A stretch of 64,000 nucleotides of DNA. Origin: Psychroserpens mesophilus (GTDB taxonomy: Bacteria; Bacteroidota; Bacteroidia; Flavobacteriales; Flavobacteriaceae). The notes under the pieces are model-generated. The model was not told the DNA's origin, did not search any database, and saw nothing but the letters and a program-made list of their open reading frames with translations. Of the stretch, positions 52,956 through 63,141 are shown one piece after another (within the stretch, counting starts at the first letter, position 1; each line of letters begins with the position of its first letter). The position numbers were made by a program, and so were the translations under genes. Where the stretch lies: positions 372,001 through 436,000 of the forward strand of contig NZ_JXJP01000008.1 in the NCBI RefSeq assembly GCF_000826645.1. The letters run 5' to 3'.

Positions 52956-54041
52956 ATGACGTTTTCAAAAGACAATAAGGACTCTGAAAAGAAAGTCTCT
53001 TTTTCAATACGAGTGAATGATTTTAGAAGGAAAGTCATGTATGGGCTTACTAAAAACATTGGTAAATCAAATATGAAAAAGGCTTTGGCCAGAAAATCTC
53101 AGGTTGAAATAAAAAAAATCTTAATCATTAGACCTAATCATAGATTGGGAAATTTATTACTAACTACTCCATTAATTCAAGAGCTTATTGATACATTCCC
53201 AAATTCTCAAATAGATATTTTAGTTAAAGGAAATCTGGCTCCTATCTTATATGAAAATTTCACCAATATTACGGATTACATTGTATTACCCAGAAAACCC
53301 TTTAAAGAATTAATAACGTATGCCAAAGTCTGGCTAAGTGTAAAATTTAAAACCTACGATTTAGTCATAAATGCAGTAAAGGATTCCTCATCGGGTAAAC
53401 TGCTAACAGGCTTTGCTAATGCTAAGCTCAAAGTTTTTGACGATATAGACGATGATTATGAGCTAAAAGTACCTGACAGTTTTCACATCGCTAAAAATCC
53501 GGTGTATGCATTACGAGTTTATCTTTCAAAATTAGGTTATCCAAAAAATGAGCGACCAATCCCATTATTGGACATGAAATTAGATTCAAATGAAATTGCA
53601 GCAGGTAGGGATATCTTAAATAATTTAGTTAAAAACAACGCTAAAACCATTTGCATTTACACCTTTGCTACGGGTTTTAAGTGTCATTCAAAAGAATGGT
53701 GGAAGGCATTTTATAGTCAACTAAAAACATCCTTTAGCGATTATAATATTATTGAAGTGCTCCCTATTGAAAACATCTCTCAAATCGATTTTCAGGCTAC
53801 TTCATACTACAGTAAAGACCTGCGTGAAATGGCTTCAGTTATAGAAAATACGGCTTTATTTATTGGTGCAGATTGTGGTGTCATGCATTTAGCAGCTGCC
53901 ACTAAAACACCTGTTATCGGATTATTTTCTCAGGGAAAAATTGAAAAATATAAACCTTATGGTAATAGCAATGTGGCTATTGACACCAGTAAAAGAAGTA
54001 TTGAAGATTGTATTAAAGAAGTAGAAACTATTTTAAACTAG
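52956..54041 (+). CDS. Glycosyltransferase family 9 (heptosyltransferase-like)
   Basis: A 361-residue GT-B enzyme. A basic N-terminal extension of about 55 residues precedes ILIIRPNHRLGNLLLTTPLIQEL, the family 9 opening. The donor-binding end is IGADCGVMHLAAATKTPVIGLF (near 306-327). Family 9 enzymes add heptose or related sugars to the lipid A-Kdo core, so it may act after KdsA-derived Kdo in lipooligosaccharide synthesis. It stands alone. Confidence 0.87.
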   Translation: MTFSKDNKDSEKKVSFSIRVNDFRRKVMYGLTKNIGKSNMKKALARKSQVEIKKILIIRPNHRLGNLLLTTPLIQELIDTFPNSQIDILVKGNLAPILYENFTNITDYIVLPRKPFKELITYAKVWLSVKFKTYDLVINAVKDSSSGKLLTGFANAKLKVFDDIDDDYELKVPDSFHIAKNPVYALRVYLSKLGYPKNERPIPLLDMKLDSNEIAAGRDILNNLVKNNAKTICIYTFATGFKCHSKEWWKAFYSQLKTSFSDYNIIEVLPIENISQIDFQATSYYSKDLREMASVIENTALFIGADCGVMHLAAATKTPVIGLFSQGKIEKYKPYGNSNVAIDTSKRSIEDCIKEVETILN

Positions 54042-54110
54042 ACAAATCAAGATTTATCTTTCTTCTTCAGAAATGAAAAAATATCTTTTTGTAACTGAAT
54101 TTAATTAAAC

Positions 54111-54139
54111 AAAAAAGTGCATCCAAAAAATAGATGCAC
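54111..54139 (-). terminator. Terminator downstream of the T9SS-sorted protein gene
   Basis: A 7-bp stem GTGCATC (54117-54123) with its complement (54133-54139) and a 9-base A-rich loop; on the - strand it is followed by six T. It lies before the stop of the convergent GT9 gene. Confidence 0.7.
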
Positions 54140-54152
54140 CTACAATATTTGT

Positions 54153-56222
54153 TTATTTAATAATTACCTTTTGTGATAGTTGTTTTGAACCGTTTGAAAT
54201 GTTAACTACATATATTCCACCGCTTAAACCGGAGACATCCACTCGATTGTTAAGAATTGTAGCATCAAGTATTATTGATAAAACTTTTCTGCCTTGAATA
54301 TCGTAAAGATTTAATATTGTTGCATCTGATATTTGTCCACTAACCACTAATTCCTTAGAGCTGTTTAAAGCGAAAATATTTAATACCTCTGAGTTATTGC
54401 TTATGGTTGACAAAGCATCTTCTGTTGTTCTCAGAAAGAAACGTCCCGTTCCTGATAAAGCTGTTGCAGGTGTAATTACATAATCTCCAGTGTTTAATAA
54501 TGTTGACGTGTTAGCAACGTCGTCATCTAAATACACATTTACTGAAGCTGGTAAACTCGAATCAATAATAGCAAATGTAATTTGTTCGCCTTGACTGGCA
54601 TTTACACCTAAAGGAATAGACACATTTGATAAATCTGATGGATTTAAGGTTTGTAATCCAATTGGCTTTCCTGTATTATCCTGCACTAAGTGGGAATAAA
54701 TACTAAATTCTGGTGCAGTAGCTCCCCAAAGTGCAGCATCATAGCCTTTATCTAAACCTTCACTTGAATTCTCATTAAAATAAAACTCTGTGTTGTAATT
54801 ATTAAAACTAGAACTTAAACCAAGTTTCAAATAAATCAATTCAGCGTTTCTTCCAGCAATAAAATCATCACTAGCGCCATTTGTTTGCATACTAGGTGTA
54901 AATTCCAAATCATAAGCTCCAACATTACTAGCCTTCGCGGCTACAAAAAATCCTTGTCCAGGAGCCATTAAAGGTGTAGTTGAAACATTAGATAAATTAA
55001 TAATATTATAACCATTTCCATTATATGCGTATATCGCAGCAGATTGATCTACAAATAAATCAAGATTCAAAACACCTGTATCCACAGGATGGTTTAAAAA
55101 ACTTTGAATGTCTAAATATGAAGGATAAGGGTTGCCTATTAAATTCCACTCTGTATATTGTGAACCACTATCAACAATATTTACACTTACTGGTGTTTGA
55201 GCAACTGTACCAGAAAATGCTAATATTTCACCTGTATTTGTTGCAACTCTATAACCCGTACCGCTAGTTAAAATGGCACTTGAATTCAAATCATAATTCT
55301 CGAAGTCTCCAGTAGTTTTATCAAAGGGAGCAAAAGCATAAACTGTTGGAGCACCTGCATTACTCAATAAAGCTGTGGCATTAACAGGATCTATAAAACT
55401 TGCCCAAGTTTGTCCTGATAGTGGTGGAGAAATTAAATCGTTACCAAGTATATTTGAGTTCACAAATCGTTGGTAAATTACATTACCAGTTATACTAGCT
55501 GAGACATTTGGCACTAGGCTTGCAAAACTTGTTGATATTGAGTTTAAAGTAATCTGTGAAGCTGTTAACCCAGCATCAATCGTTAATGAAGCACCAGCTT
55601 CAATGGTTACAGTATTTGCCGTTGTAAGCGTATTAAAAATCGCATTTCCATCTGCTATTACGATATCATCACTTGCAGTTGCTAGTCCACTTGGATTACT
55701 TGGTGTCCAAGATCCACTAGTGAAGGTATAAGTAACAGGACCTGCAGAACCACCTATTCCTGTGATAACTATATCATCTAACACCATTTGAAAAGGAATA
55801 AAATCGGAAAACCTAAGTGTTATCACGTCAATATTTAAAAAAGATCCTGGAGGATCAATTTCATACATAATAGTTTCTGGTCCACTAGCATTAGTAAAGG
55901 TTGAATAGGCCAAAACATTGGTGTTAGAAGCTACATCTAGATAATATATTTCAACTTGTAATGCACTAGGACTATTAACTACAAATTCAACTTCTATTGA
56001 GTCAAAAGGAGTAGAATCAAATGCTGGACTTATAACTTCAGCAACACCATTGTAGGCATCAACCACTAATTCTTCATTTTGTACACTATAGAAAGCATCA
56101 ATTGAAAAATCCCAAAAAGGTGGCAATGAAGAAAAAGGGTCATCAAAAGATTCATCAAAAATTTGTCCGTGACTTACAGCAGATATAATTAGGGTAACAA
56201 AAAAGAGTAGTTTAGTTTTCAT
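54153..56222 (-). CDS. Large secreted protein with T9SS type A sorting domain
   Basis: A 689-residue protein with a signal peptide ending near residue 19 (AVSHG-Q). It has a jellyroll-like N-terminal domain (about 25-155), a series of beta segments with PVTYTFTSGSWTPSNPSG, and a long Ser/Thr/Asn-rich region with a regular structure of unknown type. It ends in a T9SS sorting domain (about 615-689) containing LNLYDIQGRKVLS and GGIYVVNISNGSKQLSQKVIIK-type residues. It is probably a surface adhesin or matrix protein; no enzyme motif is seen. Confidence 0.85.
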   Translation of the reverse strand: MKTKLLFFVTLIISAVSHGQIFDESFDDPFSSLPPFWDFSIDAFYSVQNEELVVDAYNGVAEVISPAFDSTPFDSIEVEFVVNSPSALQVEIYYLDVASNTNVLAYSTFTNASGPETIMYEIDPPGSFLNIDVITLRFSDFIPFQMVLDDIVITGIGGSAGPVTYTFTSGSWTPSNPSGLATASDDIVIADGNAIFNTLTTANTVTIEAGASLTIDAGLTASQITLNSISTSFASLVPNVSASITGNVIYQRFVNSNILGNDLISPPLSGQTWASFIDPVNATALLSNAGAPTVYAFAPFDKTTGDFENYDLNSSAILTSGTGYRVATNTGEILAFSGTVAQTPVSVNIVDSGSQYTEWNLIGNPYPSYLDIQSFLNHPVDTGVLNLDLFVDQSAAIYAYNGNGYNIINLSNVSTTPLMAPGQGFFVAAKASNVGAYDLEFTPSMQTNGASDDFIAGRNAELIYLKLGLSSSFNNYNTEFYFNENSSEGLDKGYDAALWGATAPEFSIYSHLVQDNTGKPIGLQTLNPSDLSNVSIPLGVNASQGEQITFAIIDSSLPASVNVYLDDDVANTSTLLNTGDYVITPATALSGTGRFFLRTTEDALSTISNNSEVLNIFALNSSKELVVSGQISDATILNLYDIQGRKVLSIILDATILNNRVDVSGLSGGIYVVNISNGSKQLSQKVIIK

Positions 56223-56328
56223 AGAATAAATTTATGGTTAGAAACATTCTAAGATACTTGTAATATTTTTCTTAACAAAATTTGTGCTAAATTTCTTATA
56301 ACAAATCTATTAGCACATTCAAAAGTCA

Positions 56329-58641
56329 CTATTCATTTTTCTTTTCTTTCTTTTTTAAAAACGAAAAAATCCCTTTCTTCTTTTTCTTTTTATCTTTAGA
56401 ATCAGCTTCAAACTCACGCTCCTTTTTATCTTTGGTAAAGAGTCGTTTTAGGAATCCGTCACGCTTTTCTGGTTCGCAATCTAAAGCTGCTAAAACCTCA
56501 TCTGATGGTGTTTCAAACTTAGCCTTAGTCAACGTATCAAATTTAGAATCTGAATTGAGTTGCTTTAAAAATAAAGCCACTGTAGGCAAAGCCGAATGTG
56601 CGCCTTGTCCTATAGACGTATTACTAAATCCGATACGATGGTCATCATTGCCAACCCAAGATGCCATGACTAAATCTGGACTAACACCTACAAACCAACC
56701 GTCTTTATTATTTTGTGTTGTTCCCGTTTTTCCAGCGATATCGTTAGTTAGTCCATACGTACTTCGCATGCGTTTTGCTGTACCTGAATTAATTGTCGAT
56801 TTCATCATCTCAATCATTGTTTGTCTAGTCTTTTCAGAAAAGGCTTCAGTGCCAATATATCGATTGGATTGTTCGAAAATAATGTTTCCGGATTTATCTT
56901 CAATTTTAGTGATGTAAAACGGTTTAGACACATGACCTTCATTAGCAAAACTGGTATAAGCTCCCACCAATTCTAACATTGAAAATTGCGCAGTTCCTAA
57001 AGCCAATGATGGTACGTTTGGTAAATCTGATTGAATTCCCATACGTTTCGCTTGATCGATAACAGCATCTATTCCAACATCCTCAAGCACTTTGACTGCA
57101 ATCGTATTTACAGATTCACTTAATGCTTTTTCAAATGAAAAATTAAGATGCCGATCAACTTCTTCCTTACTTCCATTGGTTGGCGTCCAATCTTTTTGGT
57201 TTGTATAAGTAACTTCTTTAACAGGATAATAGGTACAAGCATCTATACCATTTTCCAGGGCAGCTGTATAAACAATTGGTTTAAATGTAGAACCCACTTG
57301 TCGCTTTGAATCTGAAACATGATCAAATTTAAAGCGTTCAAAATTTATACCACCAACATAAGCTTTCACTGCTCCATTTTTAGGATTGACCGCTACAAAT
57401 CCTGTATTTAAAAATTTCATAGTATGTGTTAAACTATCAATAATTGAAGCATCTGCAACGATATCACCTTCCCATGAAAACAAACTCATTTTAGTTTTTA
57501 CGCTTAATGAGTCCATAATCTCTTTATCGCTACGTTTTTGTTTTTTCAACTGCTTGTATAGTGGCAACTCTTTAATTCGCTTTTCAATTAGTGAGGTATT
57601 AGAAATCCATGGCGCTTTATTACCGTAAGATTTCTCTAACTGAGACTGCAAAGATGCTAAATGCTTTTGCATCGCACTTTCTGCATAGCGTTGCATATCA
57701 ATATCTAAAGTGGTATGAATTTTCAATCCGTCTTTGTATAAATTATAACTCTCATCGTTAGCTTGAGCCAAACTATCTAAAATCACTTTTACATCCAGTC
57801 GCACTTTTTCTCTAAAGTAAGCTGCTGTACCTTCAGCATGATTGAATTTCCTATAGGCTACAACTAAAGGTTGTTCACTTGTTTCAGTTCTTAACTCTTT
57901 TGAAATGTATTCGTATTTTTCCATTTGCTGCAATACAACATCGCGTCTTAACTGACTTCGTTCAGGAAATAATCTTGGGTTATAGCTATGAGGTGCTTTT
58001 AACGTTCCAACTAAAGTAGCAGATTGCGATACATCTAAATCTTTAGCAGACGTACTAAAAAAACGTTGTGAAGCACTTTCAATTCCGAAGACATTTTCAC
58101 TGAAAGCCACTGTATTCAAATACATGACTATGATATCTTCTTTGGAATACAAATCTTCAAATCGACTGGCAAGAATCATTTCTTTAGTCTTATTTACTGG
58201 CATTGAAAACCAGCCATAGTTACATCTTCCATAGATGTTTTTCGCTAGTTGCTGACTGATAGTACTTCCTCCTCCTGAAGAGTTATCTTGCATTAATATA
58301 GATTTGAAAAACACTCGAAAGAGACTTGTATAATCAATACCATTATGCTCATAAAATCTAACATCTTCAGTCGCAATTAAAGCATTTACTAAATGCTTCG
58401 GAAGGTCATCATACGCAACAATCTGTCTGTCAAAAATGAAGTATTTGCCTAAAAGTTCTTGATTCGCATCCAGCAAGATACTGGCTTCGGCCTGCTTAAT
58501 ATTTAAAATATCATCTTTAGACGCCAACTTGCCCCAAAGTCCGATATAGACTGAAAGCCAAAACAGAACAATCAATGCAATACCGCTGAAAGACAATTTT
58601 AGCAACCATTTTAACCATGGTTTTTGAAGTTTAATGCGCAT
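56329..58641 (-). CDS. Class A penicillin-binding protein 1 (transglycosylase/transpeptidase)
   Basis: A 770-residue bifunctional peptidoglycan synthase. It has one membrane helix (about 14-36), a family 51 glycosyltransferase domain with catalytic E92 in TEDVRFYEHNG and GGSTISQQLAKN (124-135), then a transpeptidase domain with the active-site STFK (451-454), SVN (510-512) and KTGT (638-641). The last 35 residues are a lysine-rich tail (KDKKKKKKGIF...). All key residues are present, so it should be active. It is transcribed alone. Confidence 0.93.
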   Translation of the reverse strand: MRIKLQKPWLKWLLKLSFSGIALIVLFWLSVYIGLWGKLASKDDILNIKQAEASILLDANQELLGKYFIFDRQIVAYDDLPKHLVNALIATEDVRFYEHNGIDYTSLFRVFFKSILMQDNSSGGGSTISQQLAKNIYGRCNYGWFSMPVNKTKEMILASRFEDLYSKEDIIVMYLNTVAFSENVFGIESASQRFFSTSAKDLDVSQSATLVGTLKAPHSYNPRLFPERSQLRRDVVLQQMEKYEYISKELRTETSEQPLVVAYRKFNHAEGTAAYFREKVRLDVKVILDSLAQANDESYNLYKDGLKIHTTLDIDMQRYAESAMQKHLASLQSQLEKSYGNKAPWISNTSLIEKRIKELPLYKQLKKQKRSDKEIMDSLSVKTKMSLFSWEGDIVADASIIDSLTHTMKFLNTGFVAVNPKNGAVKAYVGGINFERFKFDHVSDSKRQVGSTFKPIVYTAALENGIDACTYYPVKEVTYTNQKDWTPTNGSKEEVDRHLNFSFEKALSESVNTIAVKVLEDVGIDAVIDQAKRMGIQSDLPNVPSLALGTAQFSMLELVGAYTSFANEGHVSKPFYITKIEDKSGNIIFEQSNRYIGTEAFSEKTRQTMIEMMKSTINSGTAKRMRSTYGLTNDIAGKTGTTQNNKDGWFVGVSPDLVMASWVGNDDHRIGFSNTSIGQGAHSALPTVALFLKQLNSDSKFDTLTKAKFETPSDEVLAALDCEPEKRDGFLKRLFTKDKKEREFEADSKDKKKKKKGIFSFLKKKEKKNE

Positions 58642-58751
58642 AAAAAAAGGTTAGTTGTTATATATACGAACGAAAAAAAAGATTCGATGTTTTAATGTGT
58701 ATATATTTTCCTGATTTTTTTATTATCTTGGAATATAAGTAAATAAACTTC

Positions 58752-58994
58752 ATGGTAAAACTCTACATCATAGGAATTTTCATACTCCTCATTGCTATAA
58801 TTGCCAATGGTATTATTGCGAGTATCGGACTTAAATCCTGGTATGATTTTATTAATTTACTTAATAATGATGGCTCAAAAGCTTTTAGCAAACTTCAAGT
58901 TTTAGATTATTTATGGTTGTTTTTGGGTTACCCATTAGTCTTAGGATGTGGTTACCTAATTGGCTTGAAGTGCTATAACTGGTTTTTCTCCTAG
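58752..58994 (+). CDS. Small two-helix membrane protein
   Basis: An 80-residue protein with two hydrophobic segments (about residues 4-23 and 55-75) and a short polar loop with KSWYDFINLLNNDGSKAF. No family recognised. It is 24 bases upstream of the nitroreductase gene on the same strand and probably shares its transcript. Confidence 0.65.
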   Translation: MVKLYIIGIFILLIAIIANGIIASIGLKSWYDFINLLNNDGSKAFSKLQVLDYLWLFLGYPLVLGCGYLIGLKCYNWFFS

Positions 58995-59018
58995 CATATA
59001 ATTACGTACTTTACATTC

Positions 59019-59747
59019 ATGGAAAAAACAGTATCAGAAGCAATCGCTTATAGGAGATCAACACGAGTTTATAAAGATGAATCTATTGATACCGAAAAAG
59101 TAAAGCAATGTTTACATAATGCATCATTAGCACCAACCAGTAGTAACTTACAGTTATGGGAGTTTTATCATATCACTTCAAAAGATATTTTAAAAAAATT
59201 AGCAAAGGCTTGTTTTAATCAGAATGCTGCAAAAACTGCTCAGCAATTGGTTGTTGTTGTGACCAGAAAAGATTTATGGCGAAATCGCGCTCAGGCAAAT
59301 ATCAATTTTCTCAACAAAGCATTTGACAAACCCGATTTAGAACCTCGACTGGTCAAACGAAAAAAGCAAGCAACCGATTATTACAACAAACTAATACCGA
59401 CAATCTATTCAGACTTTTTAGGAATTCTGGGATTTATAAAATACTGGACATTTCAAATTGTTGGATTATTCAGACCTATTTACAGACAAACCAGACAAAG
59501 TGATATGCGTATTGTTGCTCATAAAAGTGCTGGACTTGCTGCTCAAAATTTTATGATTAGCATGGCTGCAATTGGCTATGACACTTGCCCAATGGAAGGT
59601 AGTGATACATTAAGAGTAAAACAAATTTTAAACCTACCTAGAGGAGCTGAAATAAACATGATTATAGGTTGTGGGATTCGGGATGAGAATGGTATTTACG
59701 GACCACGTTTTCGTGTGCCTTTCGAAGAAGTTTATTTTGAAAGATAA
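59019..59747 (+). CDS. Nitroreductase family protein (flavin-dependent)
   Basis: A 242-residue FMN enzyme. The N-terminal RRSTRVYKDESID (about 12-24), PTSSNLQLWEFYHI (about 38-51) and the C-terminal GYDTCPMEGSD (about 187-197) are typical of the NAD(P)H-dependent nitroreductase fold. The natural substrate is unknown. Its stop codon directly abuts the stop of the convergent dsbD gene with no spacer. Confidence 0.87.
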   Translation: MEKTVSEAIAYRRSTRVYKDESIDTEKVKQCLHNASLAPTSSNLQLWEFYHITSKDILKKLAKACFNQNAAKTAQQLVVVVTRKDLWRNRAQANINFLNKAFDKPDLEPRLVKRKKQATDYYNKLIPTIYSDFLGILGFIKYWTFQIVGLFRPIYRQTRQSDMRIVAHKSAGLAAQNFMISMAAIGYDTCPMEGSDTLRVKQILNLPRGAEINMIIGCGIRDENGIYGPRFRVPFEEVYFER

Positions 59748-62150
59748 TTACTTTTCAAAATTCCCAATCCCTTCAGATAACCAATCATAATACTCATCAG
59801 CATTTGGAGTGTAACCTACCGGATCAATCAAATTTTCTTCGTTATGATCCATTAACACATAGAAAGGCTGTGTATTGGTCTTATACTTTATGGTTTGCAA
59901 TTCACTCCATTTTTGACCGATATATCTGAGTTTTTTTCCAGGTTTCAATTTAGAATCTGCGATGTCATCTTCAGACAACTTTCGTTTATCATCAACATAT
60001 AATGAAATAAGTACGATGTCATTTTTCAAGGTATTTAAAACTCTATCTTTTACCCAAACATTTTGTTCCATCTTACGACAGTTCACACAAGCCCAACCTG
60101 TAAAATCAATCATGACAGGTTTTCCTACTTGCTTAGCATAAGCCAAACCTTTATCATAGTCATTAAAAGCAAGAATATCATGTGGTGCCAATAAATGAGC
60201 TCCATCAGGTAAATCGGCATGACTACTGGCAAAACCTCCTCCTTTTGAGTTTCCAACGCCATATGGTGATTCACTATAATCTAATGGTGGAGGAAATGCA
60301 CTAATTAAATTTAAAGGTGCTCCCCAAAGTCCGGGAATCATATAGACTGTAAATGACAAAGTCAATAAACCTAATAACAAGCGTCCAACAGAAATATGTT
60401 TTAATGGTGAATCATGTGGCAATTGAATTTTTCCAAATAGATATAATGACAACGCTCCAAAGATGGCAATCCAAATCGCAATAAATACTTCACGTTCTAA
60501 GAAGTGTAATTGCAACACCAAATCGGCTTGCGATAAAAATTTAAAAGCAAGAGCCAATTCTAAAAATCCTAATACTACTTTAACTGTATTTAACCAGCCA
60601 CCTGATTTAGGTAATGAATTTAACCATCCAGGAAAGGCTGCAAACAATGCGAATGGTAATGCTATAGCTGTTGAAAACCCTAACATTCCAATCACAGGAG
60701 CGACACCTCCTTTAGAGGCAGCTTCAACTAAAATCGTTCCTACAATTGGTCCTGTACATGAAAATGATACTATGGCAAGAGCCAAAGCCATAAAAAAGAT
60801 ACCTATTAAACCACCTCTATCTGCTTGACGGTCAGCTTTATTTGCCCAAGAATTAGGTAGTACAATTTCAAAAGCACCTAAGAAAGAAATTGCAAAAACT
60901 ACCAATAGTATGAAGAAAATAATATTGAACCACACATTGGTTGCCAGAGCATTCAACGCGTCAGCACCAAAAATCGCTGTAATTATCGTTCCTAACAGGA
61001 CATAAATAATAATAATCGATAAGCCATAAATAATAGCATTGCGAATTCCTTTAGCTTTAGACTGACTTTGTTTAATAAAAAAACTTACAGTCATAGGAAT
61101 CATTGGAAATACACAAGGTGTCAATAAGGCTATAAATCCTGAAAAGAATGCCACTATAAATATCGACCACAACCCTCTGGATTCTCCTTCATCTTCTTGA
61201 GGAGGTGATGTTGCTCCTTGCTTTGCTTCTGCACTTTTAGTTAAATCGAAGTTTAAATCGACATAACTTGGCGTTAAACATTTTTCATCATCGCAAGCCA
61301 TGAAACCAACTTCACCAGTTATAGAAGACATATCGCTTTTACTTAATTTTATATGTTGTCTGAATTCAGCAGAAGTTTTAAAGAACTTAATCTTCATATT
61401 AAAGACTTTGTCTTCGACTTCCTTTCCTTCCTCTTCAGATGTTTTTCCAACTAATTCAACACCATCAGGTACGTTATATATGAATTCTGTAGGAATTGGT
61501 CCGTCTTCAGGAACCTTTTGCGAGTACAATTTCCAGCCTTTATCTATAGTTGATTTTGAAACCAGAATATATTCAGTATCTGAAATCTTTTCAACAGCAG
61601 TTGTCCACTTTACGGGTTCTAGAATTTGAGATACCTCATCTATAGCTCCCATTTGAAATGGGCTATCGTTTTCAGAATCAGCATCTACTTTAATAGCTGA
61701 TGCCAAATTGAAATTTAAATCTACAAACTGCGGTGGCAAACATTTGCTGTCATCACAAACCATAAATTCAACTTCACCATCAACTATAGATAATTCTTTG
61801 TTTAATACTTTTATGCGTTGCCTAAATTCAGCTTTATTTTCAAAAAACTTAATTTTCATTTGAAAAACCGGATCATCAACTGTATGACCTTCTTCTTCCG
61901 ACGTGACACCTAAAGTTTCAAAATTTGAATTTAAAGTATATGAAAAAGTTGTTGGAATAGGTCCATCTTCAGGAACGTTTTGAGAATATAAATGCCATCC
62001 TTTATCAATGGTAGCTGATGCTATTAAATCGTATTCGGTATCTGAAATTTTTTCTACTGAAGCCTTCCATATTACAGGCTCAAACACCTGAGCTTTAACG
62101 ATATTAGAACATACGATAAAACTACAAAGTATTAATATTAGGTTTTTCAT
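59748..62150 (-). CDS. dsbD: DsbD-family thiol:disulfide interchange protein with duplicated N-terminal domain
   Basis: An 800-residue membrane protein that passes electrons from cytosolic thioredoxin to the periplasm. A signal peptide is followed by two tandem nDsbD-like domains (about 22-152 and 177-307), each with a CDDxKC pair (C132/C137 and C286/C291). The membrane domain (about 330-640) contains TPCVFPMIP and SCTGPIVG, the two transmembrane cysteines. A C-terminal thioredoxin domain has CVNC (688-691). Ordinary DsbD has a single N-terminal domain, so the duplication is notable. Its stop abuts that of the nitroreductase gene. Confidence 0.92.
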   Translation of the reverse strand: MKNLILILCSFIVCSNIVKAQVFEPVIWKASVEKISDTEYDLIASATIDKGWHLYSQNVPEDGPIPTTFSYTLNSNFETLGVTSEEEGHTVDDPVFQMKIKFFENKAEFRQRIKVLNKELSIVDGEVEFMVCDDSKCLPPQFVDLNFNLASAIKVDADSENDSPFQMGAIDEVSQILEPVKWTTAVEKISDTEYILVSKSTIDKGWKLYSQKVPEDGPIPTEFIYNVPDGVELVGKTSEEEGKEVEDKVFNMKIKFFKTSAEFRQHIKLSKSDMSSITGEVGFMACDDEKCLTPSYVDLNFDLTKSAEAKQGATSPPQEDEGESRGLWSIFIVAFFSGFIALLTPCVFPMIPMTVSFFIKQSQSKAKGIRNAIIYGLSIIIIYVLLGTIITAIFGADALNALATNVWFNIIFFILLVVFAISFLGAFEIVLPNSWANKADRQADRGGLIGIFFMALALAIVSFSCTGPIVGTILVEAASKGGVAPVIGMLGFSTAIALPFALFAAFPGWLNSLPKSGGWLNTVKVVLGFLELALAFKFLSQADLVLQLHFLEREVFIAIWIAIFGALSLYLFGKIQLPHDSPLKHISVGRLLLGLLTLSFTVYMIPGLWGAPLNLISAFPPPLDYSESPYGVGNSKGGGFASSHADLPDGAHLLAPHDILAFNDYDKGLAYAKQVGKPVMIDFTGWACVNCRKMEQNVWVKDRVLNTLKNDIVLISLYVDDKRKLSEDDIADSKLKPGKKLRYIGQKWSELQTIKYKTNTQPFYVLMDHNEENLIDPVGYTPNADEYYDWLSEGIGNFEK

Positions 62151-62253
62151 TAGTAATAATTAGGTGTTGAAAGGAGCTAATTTAAAAAAAACCTAGGGAT
62201 TAATAGAGCGTATTAAGTGATGATTAACAAATATCAATCTTCTCAACATAAAA

Positions 62254-62276
62254 AAACCGAACATTATGCTCGGTTT
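62254..62276 (-). terminator. Terminator downstream of the rhodanese genes
   Basis: A 7-bp stem AAACCGA/TCGGTTT with a 9-base loop, followed by a T run on the - strand, placed just after the stop at 62297 and before the dsbD start. It separates the two leftward units. Confidence 0.75.
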
Positions 62277-62296
62277 ATTTATTCAATATTGACTTA

Positions 62297-62695
62297 TTAA
62301 TTGAAAGTTTCAATTTCAAATCCTTCAAATTTCCATTTTGTAATACCTCCTTCTAGGTCATAAATTTTTACAAATCCAGCTTTTTTAAGTTTTTCAGAAC
62401 ACTTTGCACTGCGACCACCAGACTTACAATATAGAATAACAGGCTTTGTTTTATCTAATTTCGTGATATCTTCATCAAACGTTGGTGAGTTAAAGTCGAT
62501 ATTTTGAGAATTATCAATAAAACCATTTTTGTATTCTTCTGGAGTTCTAACATCTACAATTTGCACATCATCTAATTCTAAAAGTGTTTGCATTTCTTCT
62601 GGAGAAATAACTTTAATTTCAGATTGGGTTTCATTTGCACAATTGGTAAGTGATAAGGCAAATAAAAGACTTAAAAAGATTGTGATTTTTTTCAT
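62297..62695 (-). CDS. Rhodanese-domain lipoprotein
   Basis: A 132-residue predicted lipoprotein (lipobox LTNC with C19) carrying one rhodanese domain: VDVRTPEEY (48-56) and the active-site cysteine C90 in YCKSGGRS. It would act at the periplasmic face in sulfane-sulfur handling. It lies 11 bases downstream of a second, cytosolic rhodanese gene, and the pair forms an operon. Confidence 0.88.
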   Translation of the reverse strand: MKKITIFLSLLFALSLTNCANETQSEIKVISPEEMQTLLELDDVQIVDVRTPEEYKNGFIDNSQNIDFNSPTFDEDITKLDKTKPVILYCKSGGRSAKCSEKLKKAGFVKIYDLEGGITKWKFEGFEIETFN

Positions 62696-62706
62696 TTTTG
62701 ATTGAT

Positions 62707-63021
62707 TTATAAAGAGGACACTTCACCTTGCCATTCATTGAAGCCTCCTAATAGGTTGTATGTTTTATTAAAACCGAGTTGATTCATCACTGCACATGCT
62801 TGTCCGCTTCTTGCTCCTGCTTTACAATAGATAAAATAGCTCTTTGTTTTATCGAGTTGCTGAACCTCATCAATAAAACCTTGTCCTTTAAAAATATCTA
62901 TATGAATTGCATTAGGAATAATTCCTTGAGCAACTTCTTCTGGTGTTCTAACGTCTAAAACTAAAGCATTATTATCTGCTTCTAGTTTCGCCTTCCACTC
63001 TTGCTGTGTTAAATCTGCCAT
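62707..63021 (-). CDS. Rhodanese-like domain protein (cytosolic)
   Basis: A 104-residue single rhodanese domain: LDVRTPEEVAQG (22-33) and catalytic C66 in IYCKAGARSG. There is no signal peptide. Members carry out persulfide transfer. It is paralogous to the lipoprotein rhodanese encoded next downstream, so one sulfur-transfer enzyme on each side of the membrane is a reasonable reading. Confidence 0.88.
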   Translation of the reverse strand: MADLTQQEWKAKLEADNNALVLDVRTPEEVAQGIIPNAIHIDIFKGQGFIDEVQQLDKTKSYFIYCKAGARSGQACAVMNQLGFNKTYNLLGGFNEWQGEVSSL

Positions 63022-63057
63022 AATAATTATATAAAATAGTAAGTATCAAAAATCATG

Positions 63058-63065
63058 CAAATTTA
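63058..63065 (-). promoter_or_regulatory. -7 promoter element of the rhodanese operon
   Basis: On the - strand it reads TAAATTTG, a perfect TAnnTTTG element, 36 bases before the ATG at 63021. The surrounding TTAAATTTGCAT is identical to the element at 4215-4222. The -33 region is unclear. Confidence 0.5.
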
Positions 63066-63093
63066 ACGTTTCCTTGTGATAAAGACGAAAAAA

Positions 63094-63118
63094 AATCCGA
63101 AGTGTTACACTTCGGATT
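63094..63118 (-). terminator. Terminator downstream of the redoxin gene
   Basis: A perfect 11-bp stem AATCCGAAGTG with its complement (63094-63104 and 63108-63118) around a 3-base loop; the - strand continues with a T run. It ends the unit containing the redoxin gene. Confidence 0.88.
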
Positions 63119-63141
63119 GTTAAAATGATATATTTTATAAC

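Noticed and set aside
56432-56917. 161-codon open frame on the + strand
   Set aside because: It lies fully inside the penicillin-binding protein gene on the other strand, whose catalytic motifs are intact.
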